DNA of 20,108 nucleotides from a virus: the IMG/VR virus record IMGVR_UViG_3300020207_001472, positions 1 through 20,108 of that record; one strand, written 5' to 3'. The notes under the pieces were generated by a model that ran no database searches, was not told the DNA's origin, and was given only the letters and a program-made list of their open reading frames with translations. A program made the position numbers and the translations under genes. Each line of letters starts with the position of its first letter. Within the stretch, counting starts at the first letter, position 1. Shown piece by piece: positions 13,639 through 20,108 of the stretch.

Positions 13639-15086
13639 TAGTGATCCGATGGGTCGTTTCTTGCTGTTTTGTTTGATAATATAAATCGCCTATTTGGATT
13701 CACAGCAACTTTAAATTTTGTCATTAACTTTCTATTCACTAACATCTCTGATGCGGTATCTTTTAAAGACAATCCAACTTCAGCAATATGCTTTTTATTA
13801 TTAAAGAATATTTCGCGCTCAATTACTGGTCTTTCATCAAATGCTTTTTGACCTCTCATTGGTTTTGAGATGTATAATATCTTATCTTCAAACTTGTATC
13901 CGTTCTTTTCCCAAGTAACTTTACCGTTTTTCATTTCCATTTTATCAACGTGCAACATACTTGCTTGTGCACTATTACCCGTATCAAACTTTGCACGGAC
14001 AGGATTCTTTTCCATACCTTTAAATATAATCGTTTCTATATATCCTGCTTCTTGTCTAAATACAGGCCTACGATTAACATCTTTAGCAAAGAATTTAATT
14101 ATTCTTTCTAATACTTCTTTATCTGTAATTTTACCTTGTCTCTCTTCAGTCCAAGGATCATATCCTTCAAAGTGAGAACGAATACCAGGTGAACCGTTTA
14201 CTTCCAAGATATAAGGTTTGCCGTCAACCATTGCGTGGTCAACTCCACAATACATTGCACCACTTGCACGAGCCGCTGCTTTAATTACAGCAATTTCTTT
14301 AGGTGATAATTTATATGGTTCTGTTGTTGCACCGAGGTGAACGTTATTTCTAAAGTCTTTGTTTTCCTTTTCACGAATCCTTTCTGCTGATGCCAATATT
14401 TTACCACCAATTACAAGGGTACGTATATCAGAATTCATTTCTTTAAATTCTTGTAATAACAAATCAGCGTTATATTTCCATAAAGCTTGACATACACCTT
14501 TGAGAGATGATTCACTGTCAACCTTCATAACACCAACACCTTGTGTACCTTTCAAGGTTTTTACAATAACAGGGAATTTACCACCGACTCTTTTATGCGC
14601 ATCTTGAATAGATTGTTCGTTTGATATAATTGATGTTTTTGGAATCGGAATATTGTTTCTTTCCATCATTAAAGCATTGGACATTTTGTTATCACAAACT
14701 AACATTGAATCCAAATCGTTGACAACTAAGAAACCAATATCTTGTAAAGAAGAAACCATTGATTGGGAGGATAAAGTCTCAATGGCTCCTGCTCTAACAA
14801 AGATAATTGAATTATGAATTTCTGCTTCGCAGTCGTTGTCTTTTCCGTCAATATTACGAATCTTTACAGAACCGATGTCAATATCAGAACCAGCAATCCA
14901 AGCTTTCTTAACATCAACAAAGTCGTATCGTATATCTCTTTTAGTACATACTTCTTCCATTAGGCCTGCGAAAGTTTTTTCACCTTCACCTGTACCTAAT
15001 ACAACACAATGTAATTCGTCAAAGCTTAGTTCAGAACTGGCTTCTTCCTCTAATAGGCGACTTCTGTATTCAGATATACTTTTCAT
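13638..15086 (-). CDS. RimK-type ATP-grasp ligase fused to retropepsin-like domain
   Basis: A 482-aa fusion. Residues about 125-335 are an ATP-grasp ligase close to RimK glutamate ligases: VIVKTLKGTQGVGV (173-186) for ATP binding, FRNNVHLG (245-252), D283, and metal ligands in EVNGSPGIR (295-303). Residues about 345-475 resemble the RimB/RimK-associated retropepsin-like protease: a catalytic-type DTG at 368-370, S-L-H-like contacts, then EVGLSLKD and a closing R-R-F-I-L-S. In bacteria RimK adds glutamates to ribosomal protein S6 and RimB trims them. Here both are one chain. The N terminus MKSISEYRSRLLEE looks like a capsid-targeting leader with an LxE cut site, which suggests packaging in the virion. 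The target is unknown. It has no clear Shine-Dalgarno. Confidence 0.85.
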   Translation of the reverse strand: MKSISEYRSRLLEEEASSELSFDELHCVVLGTGEGEKTFAGLMEEVCTKRDIRYDFVDVKKAWIAGSDIDIGSVKIRNIDGKDNDCEAEIHNSIIFVRAGAIETLSSQSMVSSLQDIGFLVVNDLDSMLVCDNKMSNALMMERNNIPIPKTSIISNEQSIQDAHKRVGGKFPVIVKTLKGTQGVGVMKVDSESSLKGVCQALWKYNADLLLQEFKEMNSDIRTLVIGGKILASAERIREKENKDFRNNVHLGATTEPYKLSPKEIAVIKAAARASGAMYCGVDHAMVDGKPYILEVNGSPGIRSHFEGYDPWTEERQGKITDKEVLERIIKFFAKDVNRRPVFRQEAGYIETIIFKGMEKNPVRAKFDTGNSAQASMLHVDKMEMKNGKVTWEKNGYKFEDKILYISKPMRGQKAFDERPVIEREIFFNNKKHIAEVGLSLKDTASEMLVNRKLMTKFKVAVNPNRRFILSNKTARNDPSDH

Positions 15087-15106
15087 AATATTAATTTCAA
15101 CAGGTT

Positions 15107-16228
15107 TTACTTCTTACGCTTATTCGCAGGAAGGCTATCGTCTAATGCTTTTTCAACTTCTTTATATTGCCTGATATATTGTAAGGATCCGTATTGTACC
15201 TTTTCTAATTTTTTGAATTCTCTTTTAACCTTTGGGTCTTTAGATGAACGCATATCAGACAAATCGTATCTTGCTTTCAATTCTTTAAGAAGATTTTCTT
15301 CAGCAATAATATCGTTTCTTGTTGGTGTAAAACTTGCATTTAGAATAATATCAATAAAGTCTTCCATATCTTCATCGTCGTTACGGACTTCACCGTTATC
15401 CAATGCCCAAGTTAATAATTCATCTTCAACATTTTTAGGTAAATCTTTACGACCTTTTTGGAATGCGTCAATATGTCTTGCATGTTTCTTAATAAGTTTA
15501 CGCCACTCAGATGCGCGGAAACCAAACATGTTTTCAACTTCTCTAACACCTTCGAGTAATTCTGGGAAAAGATCTTCGATATCTTCATCGTCCATTGCAT
15601 ATGCATCACCTTGTAAGAACTTAACAATATCGCCTTTCTTACCAGTGACATCAGCCATTTGACGTCCTGTCATTTTAATTTTAATTTTATGCTTTCTTTC
15701 TGACTGTGAACGATCACTTGAATTACCGATATAGTCAATATCAATCGTTGCTAATTCGTTTGGCTTTTTGACTCTTAACTTTTCAGTTATAACCGATTCG
15801 TCCAAAGAAAGTGTAAATGCTTCTTCGTTAACATCTTCGATAATATTACCTTCCATAATAGAATCAACTGCAAGTTTAGAAACTTTTAATAAATCTTTCT
15901 TTTCGCCATTTAATTCTACAGTAAAGACTGTTGAACTACCTAGTTTAATACCTGTAGGCGGATTAGCATCTACAACTCTACTAGCTTTACTATAAAATTT
16001 CTTAGCTTCAGGCATGGTGTTAAACCAATAACCTACATTAGCTTCTTCAAGAGATTCTTGTACTTTGTCCTGATACGGATATCCTTTACCTTTTAAAGGC
16101 TCAGCTTCAGGCGAAAGTATTTGTTTAGCCTTTTCGTAAGCTAGCTTAGCAAGCTTTTCTTTAAATTCTTTGGTGCGGCCGTCAATAGTCTTTTTGATTT
16201 CCGCATCCATTCTTTCTTTTCTATCCAC
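15107..16228 (-). CDS. Conserved hypothetical phage protein
   Basis: A 373-aa protein without a recognised domain. The N-terminal 40 residues are a charged helix rich in Lys and Glu. A mixed alpha/beta part follows (about 60-190). An acidic patch lies at about 210-225 (MDDEDIEDLFPELLEG), and the rest is charged and helical with a very basic end (PANKRKK). One SLEE-A sequence near residue 62 could be a prohead-protease site. The start is a GTG at 16228, supported by GGAGG five bases upstream, which overlaps the preceding stop codon. The first ATG, six codons later, has a poorer site. There is no membrane segment. Neighbours on both sides carry capsid-leader-like starts, so a head role is likely but unproven. 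Confidence 0.75.
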   Translation of the reverse strand: MDRKERMDAEIKKTIDGRTKEFKEKLAKLAYEKAKQILSPEAEPLKGKGYPYQDKVQESLEEANVGYWFNTMPEAKKFYSKASRVVDANPPTGIKLGSSTVFTVELNGEKKDLLKVSKLAVDSIMEGNIIEDVNEEAFTLSLDESVITEKLRVKKPNELATIDIDYIGNSSDRSQSERKHKIKIKMTGRQMADVTGKKGDIVKFLQGDAYAMDDEDIEDLFPELLEGVREVENMFGFRASEWRKLIKKHARHIDAFQKGRKDLPKNVEDELLTWALDNGEVRNDDEDMEDFIDIILNASFTPTRNDIIAEENLLKELKARYDLSDMRSSKDPKVKREFKKLEKVQYGSLQYIRQYKEVEKALDDSLPANKRKK

Positions 16229-16229
16229 G

Positions 16230-16613
16230 TTATCCTCCGAATTCGTGTCCTGCGACTCGCTTCATTTGTTTCTTAAATTCAGCAAAGTCAGGTTTTGATT
16301 TATATAATTTAATAGAAAGGTGGTCTTTATCTTTGCCTTTAATGCGCCAATTATAGCCGTCCTTTTTATGTTCTGGTTTTGTTGTTTTTACAACACGTCT
16401 TTTGAATCCATCTTCCCACGATTCGGATCCTTCGTCAAGTTTACCACCTGCAGCGGTAAAGGCTGCGATTGCCATATCTCGACGCTTTTCTTTGTCTGCA
16501 TCTTTAAATTGTGGAGCATCTGATTTCATAAAGTCATCAATCCAAGCTCCGAGTCCATCAGAGACTTTTAACTTTTCTTCTAAATTTTCTAAAAGTTCTC
16601 TGAACGTTTTCAT
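16230..16613 (-). CDS. Small internal-head-type protein
   Basis: A 127-aa protein. It begins MKTFRELLENLEE, a T4 internal-protein-like leader with an LEE cut site at residues 11-13. The next part, GLGAWIDDFMKSDAPQFKDA (20-39), followed by K-E-K-R-R-D-M-A-I-A-A, is a module I recall from several T4-like marine phage proteins, including prohead core proteins. A second candidate cut lies at about residue 61 (KLDE then G). The C-terminal half is basic (about 70-127, many Lys and His), as expected for a DNA-facing head protein. It starts directly after the stop of the 533-aa gene. Exact function is unknown. Confidence 0.76.
   Translation of the reverse strand: MKTFRELLENLEEKLKVSDGLGAWIDDFMKSDAPQFKDADKEKRRDMAIAAFTAAGGKLDEGSESWEDGFKRRVVKTTKPEHKKDGYNWRIKGKDKDHLSIKLYKSKPDFAEFKKQMKRVAGHEFGG
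16234..16238 (-). promoter_or_regulatory. Ribosome binding site supporting a GTG start at 16228
   Basis: GGAGG on the minus strand overlaps the last codons of the 127-aa gene and is 5 bases from GTG. It is the strongest Shine-Dalgarno in this part and favours the GTG over the ATG at 16210. Confidence 0.65.
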
Positions 16614-18215
16614 TTAATCTCTATCCATATCTATGATACCGTCATAATGTCCTCTTTCGATACCACCCATGTAATCAAATATTGCATCTTCAGCACTTCT
16701 TAGACTTTGATGTATTGCATGTGGATTACCAATTCTAGGTGTTCCACCTGTTTCAGCAGTGTATTGCATATCGTCTTGCATCTTTGCTATTTTTACAATT
16801 GCACTATGCATGGTCTTTAAAGCTCTGAGTTCTTTCTTTCTATCGAACTCTTTACCTTCAAACTTAGTAGGTTTATACTGAGGTATTCTTGCTTCTTGTA
16901 AGCCTTCGTTTCCTATTACCTGTGTTTCTTCAGGCAATATCTTCATAAGCTTATCACTATTCTTTTTAATCAGATTTGATAAATCGCGACCAAACATAGG
17001 ACTTGGAGAAGAAAGCGTTGTATGTTCTTTATCCGTTTGTTGTTTATTAACATAAGCATCGTGTTTTTTCATTAATTGTGCCAATCCTAATTTTGTAATG
17101 GCATCATACATTAATGTAGATATAACTATTCTTGCTTCGTTTAAATTGTCTTCTTCTTCTTTAAGCTTTGCTAAATATTGCATTGCTTTCTTTTCTTGGT
17201 CAAACTTGCCGTGATCTTTTCCGTTAACTTTTAAATGAAATGTTGGTTTTGTAGAAGGACCTGATTTAGTAATTTCAATCTTTCTACCGTCACGATTAAA
17301 TTTCATTTCAATAATTGATTCTTCGTGTAATCCATCAGTTGCTTTTAGAAACTTTAATAGATTTCCACTATTACCACCATCATCAACACTTAGGTAATAA
17401 TAATCTCTTCCTGTTTCACTATCTGTTTTCATTCCTAGTTGTTGTGCAATCTTTTCAGCCTTAGATAGATTTACTGCTTTATCAAATACAAATCTATGAC
17501 GCATTTCGTTAAGACCTTCACGAGTTAAACGATTGTTCTTAACCATTCCATTCTTGTTGAATAAAGTAATCATACCGTCACGAACGTCAGTGTCCAATTT
17601 GTCAATATAATACTTCATTTGAATAAACAGTTGGTCTTGTTTATTTACATTAGAGTTTTTACCGATATCACGAAGGAATCCGGCAACTCTCAGAAAGTCC
17701 TTCTTATCTATACCGCCATGCTTTCTTGCATAATTTTCAAATTCTTTTGCGACCTTAAACATGTCAGCTTCTTGTAAATCTTCGTTAACAATTTTACTTA
17801 CTCTATCGCCTTGTTTTGCTTTAGGATACATTGCCTTTAATAACGCGTTATATCCAACGACAACATTTAGTAAATCGCCTTGAATTTCTAAGGTACTAAT
17901 ACCTCGCATTACTTTCTTTGCACCTTCGATATCTCTCTTCTTTAGTGCAGCAGCAAGAGCTAAATAATCTTTCTTATTTTGACCTGATTCCTGGCGTGCC
18001 AATCGCTCAATGTTTTTATAAGCAAGCGTTAAATCCTGATTTAAATTTTCCACAACAACAGTATGAGGTCTACCGTTGATATGAACAATAGGATTACCAT
18101 TCTTATCTACGTTGCCGTCCCAGACTCCGTCTTTATGAGCCTTTCTTGCCTTTTTAACTAGAGGATGAGTTTCTAAACTCCTTACCTCATTTAATGCTTC
18201 TCTTAATGATTTCAT
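16614..18215 (-). CDS. Large head-type protein with repeated prohead-protease-like sites
   Basis: A 533-aa protein with no recognised enzyme domain. It begins MKSLREALNE, which has the same length and cut position as the T4 internal-protein leader MKTYQEFIAE. Further L-x-E motifs, several followed by Ala, are spaced through it: DLQE149-A, GLNE237-M, GLHE298-E, NLNE360-A and GLQE441-A. Cutting at all would give pieces of about 139, 88, 61, 62, 81 and 92 residues. Several pieces begin with a new helical unit, for example ADMFKVAKEFENYARKHGG. It is Lys-rich overall, without Cys or membrane segments. Its ATG overlaps the stop of the 225-aa gene by one base (TAATG), with AAGG about 11 bases upstream. 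I infer a precursor of internal head proteins; the polyprotein idea is untested. Confidence 0.78.
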   Translation of the reverse strand: MKSLREALNEVRSLETHPLVKKARKAHKDGVWDGNVDKNGNPIVHINGRPHTVVVENLNQDLTLAYKNIERLARQESGQNKKDYLALAAALKKRDIEGAKKVMRGISTLEIQGDLLNVVVGYNALLKAMYPKAKQGDRVSKIVNEDLQEADMFKVAKEFENYARKHGGIDKKDFLRVAGFLRDIGKNSNVNKQDQLFIQMKYYIDKLDTDVRDGMITLFNKNGMVKNNRLTREGLNEMRHRFVFDKAVNLSKAEKIAQQLGMKTDSETGRDYYYLSVDDGGNSGNLLKFLKATDGLHEESIIEMKFNRDGRKIEITKSGPSTKPTFHLKVNGKDHGKFDQEKKAMQYLAKLKEEEDNLNEARIVISTLMYDAITKLGLAQLMKKHDAYVNKQQTDKEHTTLSSPSPMFGRDLSNLIKKNSDKLMKILPEETQVIGNEGLQEARIPQYKPTKFEGKEFDRKKELRALKTMHSAIVKIAKMQDDMQYTAETGGTPRIGNPHAIHQSLRSAEDAIFDYMGGIERGHYDGIIDMDRD

Positions 18216-18892
18216 TATTTTATTACCTTTGCTAAATCAGCTAATGTCATAGTATTAATATTACCAAACTCATCAACTGTGCCAAACTTTAATACACCGC
18301 CGTCAATTCTTGGTTTAATACTATAAGCAGAACCCATTTTCTTTCCTGGGATATTGTGGATAGTCCCATCTTTGTCTAATTTTAATTTTTCTCTATGACT
18401 TGGATTTTTATTTCCTAATGCTTCATCAATTGTTGATTCATCAAGATCTTCATCAAACATACCTGAGGCTTTCATATGAGCAAGAGCATCTTTCTTTACC
18501 TTTTCAGCATTTGCCCTATTGAGTTTCTCAACTGCTTGTTTGATTAATAGTAATCTTTTCTTTTTCTCAGCAGGAGACATTGCTTCTTGAACATCGTCCT
18601 TAAGACCGCCCATCATTTTGCCATACATATTTCCTTTGGCAGACTTATGAGACATGCTTGAACGTGATTTACCTGAAGCTTTACGTTCACGCTCTTTATC
18701 TTTTTTGATTTCAGCTGCGGTAGGTTTGCGATATGCTTCGTCTATACCTGTTAATACGTCTTTAAAAGTTTTCATCTTTTTCCCTTTGGTAATTTCTTGA
18801 CCCGGAGTGTCCTTTTGTAATCTTGCACGAGCCTTATCAGTTCCCCAATCTCCGGCTCCACCAGTTTCGTTTAATTTATTTATATCATCCAT
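18215..18892 (-). CDS. Lys-rich head-type protein with two possible starts
   Basis: A 225-aa protein from the ATG at 18892, which overlaps the preceding stop by one base (TAATG). A second ATG at 18775 has a much better Shine-Dalgarno (AAAGGGA, 5 bases away) and begins MKTFKDVLTGIDEAYRK, a typical capsid-targeting-like leader with an IDE-A cut. This gives a 186-aa form. Further candidate sites are DVQE-A and TIDE-A in the middle. The body is basic and helical (KKKRLLLIKQAVEKLNRA and similar), and the C terminus is a small beta-rich unit with KLDKDGTIHNIPGKKMGSAY. The first 39 residues are polar and contain GGAGDWGTDKARARL and DTPGQ, which look like genuine coding sequence. Both starts may be used. 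Function is unknown. Confidence 0.72.
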   Translation of the reverse strand: MDDINKLNETGGAGDWGTDKARARLQKDTPGQEITKGKKMKTFKDVLTGIDEAYRKPTAAEIKKDKERERKASGKSRSSMSHKSAKGNMYGKMMGGLKDDVQEAMSPAEKKKRLLLIKQAVEKLNRANAEKVKKDALAHMKASGMFDEDLDESTIDEALGNKNPSHREKLKLDKDGTIHNIPGKKMGSAYSIKPRIDGGVLKFGTVDEFGNINTMTLADLAKVIK

Positions 18893-20108
18893 TATTTAAC
18901 TTTATCAGCCAAGTCTTTATCAGCTTTACCCCAAGTTCCTGGTGATTTTGTAGCAAAACTATTTACTCTTGCTAATCCCCACTGAACAGGAGTTGTCCCA
19001 GGTCTGTGACCTGTTCTCCATGCAGCAACACCTCGGTCAAATACCTTTCTTAAAATTGCTAAAGGCATTCCACTCTTTTCTGCTTTATCTTTTAAAGCTT
19101 TCTCTGGGCTACTATCTTCATTTACAAATTCTATTTGCTCAATTAAATTATATAATTCATTAATCTTTTGTTCTGTAATTTCGGCTTCAACTTCAGCTCT
19201 TTGTTTTTCAACAGCTTCCATTTCTTTTGCTTTGCCGTACATTTTAAATCTATAATCAAAATTTACAGTATTATCTTGTCTTAGTAATTGGTGAGGTCTT
19301 TTTAAACCTGCGCGTTCCATATTGCCTTTAACTGCTTCACCAAACATTTTCTTAAATTTATTTGAATGCTTGGATGGTTTTGTATCAGCAGTTGCATCGC
19401 CAGGAGCAGGTTTGTAAGCATTAGGATTGTCATCATCCATCTTGGCTTGCTTTGCGAATTGTGCTTGTCTTTTATCTTTTGTAGAACCACCTAGGCCTTT
19501 ATAATATCCAGGCTGCTGCTTTTGTTTCTTTGATTCTTTATCGTCTTCTTTTTGTAAACGTTCTTGAATAGAAGCTGCTCGATATAAATCTGGATTAACT
19601 TCTTCATTTGCATGTCTTAATGCTTTTTGAACTTCGGGATGTTTTGAAAGGTTTCTTTTGAGTTTATCAATTTCTTTAATTGCGTAATTCATATTACCTG
19701 AAAGGTCTAACGCAATCTCAATTCCTAACTTAACTGTTTTATCGCGATTGGCTGCAGACTTTGCTCTAGGATTATTTTTATAATATTGAGCAACCTCAGC
19801 ACCTGTTAGTTTTGTTTTACCCATAGGTGATAAAGGATCCACTTTACCATCTTTAACTCTTTCAGCAAGGAATTGGTCTACAGCAAAATTTAACTGTTCG
19901 TTAATACCCATTCCTTTACGAACATCATTAAATAAAGATTTAATAATAGATTCGTTTCTTGTAGGTACACCTTTTTTGAAATTTACATAATCGTTATCAG
20001 CGGCATAACCTCTCATCTTACTCGCTGACATTCCTGAAACATCGTCAGCATCGGGATCTCTGTCACCAGCAGATACAACATTAATATCATCAAATGTATA
20101 ATCTTTTC
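18892..20108 (-). CDS. DUF5824-type phage protein, 5' end beyond the window
   Basis: The frame stays open to the right edge of the window, so the gene is partial. The Met at 20031 is probably internal: sequence before it reads as normal coding (DDINVVSAGDRDPDADDVSG) and the only AGGA there is too close. At least 405 residues are present. The C-terminal 60 residues form a compact module, SGMPLAILRKVFDRGVAAWR, then TGHRPGTTPVQWGLARVNSF, which I recall as DUF5824, common in T4-like phage proteins. The middle is long, charged and rich in Lys and Gln. A helical pair (about 285-300 of the visible Met frame) has E-I-T-E and F-V-N-E sites that could be cut by a prohead protease. It is likely a virion or head protein. 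Confidence 0.78.
   Translation of the reverse strand, partial: KDYTFDDINVVSAGDRDPDADDVSGMSASKMRGYAADNDYVNFKKGVPTRNESIIKSLFNDVRKGMGINEQLNFAVDQFLAERVKDGKVDPLSPMGKTKLTGAEVAQYYKNNPRAKSAANRDKTVKLGIEIALDLSGNMNYAIKEIDKLKRNLSKHPEVQKALRHANEEVNPDLYRAASIQERLQKEDDKESKKQKQQPGYYKGLGGSTKDKRQAQFAKQAKMDDDNPNAYKPAPGDATADTKPSKHSNKFKKMFGEAVKGNMERAGLKRPHQLLRQDNTVNFDYRFKMYGKAKEMEAVEKQRAEVEAEITEQKINELYNLIEQIEFVNEDSSPEKALKDKAEKSGMPLAILRKVFDRGVAAWRTGHRPGTTPVQWGLARVNSFATKSPGTWGKADKDLADKVK

Noticed and set aside
18877-18884. Third TATAAATA box
   Set aside because: It lies inside coding sequence, about 100 bases from the nearest good start, and the expected chance number of this octamer in AT-rich DNA is about this high.
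1-20108. tRNA genes, CRISPR arrays, insertion sequences, integrase or attachment sites
   Set aside because: Reading both strands by eye, I saw no cloverleaf-like segment outside genes, no spaced direct repeats, and no transposase or recombinase motifs. No gap exceeds about 100 bases.

Overview
The window looks like part of a T4-like myovirus genome from a marine or other aquatic environment. All credible genes lie on the minus strand, so transcription runs from high to low coordinates, and the genes are packed with gaps of a few bases or with TAATG/ATGA overlaps. The DNA is AT-rich. T4 relatives include a gp61-type primase, a T4-type lysozyme, a gp67-like prohead core peptide and TATAAATA late-promoter-like boxes. 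The closest overall feel, from memory, is the T4-like phages of marine heterotrophs and cyanobacteria. The 5-aminolevulinate synthase (C4/Shemin route) points to an alphaproteobacterial host, but that is inference.

Right part (about 20108 to 9336, read leftward): virion and head-assembly genes. Most are unnamed phage families: a DUF5824-type protein cut by the window edge, a 225-aa protein, a 533-aa protein with repeated prohead-protease-like sites, a 127-aa protein, a 373-aa protein, an ATP-grasp ligase fused to a retropepsin-like domain, a DUF5872-like protein, a small cupin-like protein and several small conserved phage proteins. At least five start with a short MK[ST]-type leader ending in an [IL]xE site, much like the capsid-targeting leader of T4 internal head proteins. 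A T4-type lysozyme and a gp67-like acidic peptide close this part.

Middle (about 9334 to 7770): lysis genes. An inner-membrane spanin and a lipoprotein outer spanin overlap, followed by a coiled-coil protein with a C-terminal membrane anchor. Two promoters with perfect TTGACA-17-TATAAT consensus lie on either side of that last gene and read leftward.

Left part (7765 to 1): DNA precursor and metabolic genes, apparently one operon from the second promoter: primase, ThyX, NrdA, glutaredoxin-NrdB fusion, 5-aminolevulinate synthase, alternative oxidase, a four-helix membrane protein and a DUF454 membrane protein. The last four genes are joined by three successive 4-base ATGA overlaps, so they look like one translationally coupled unit. 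The first genes make deoxynucleotides and primers. The last four suggest that the phage manipulates host tetrapyrrole supply and respiratory electron flow during infection. No tRNA, CRISPR array, insertion sequence or integrase was seen.
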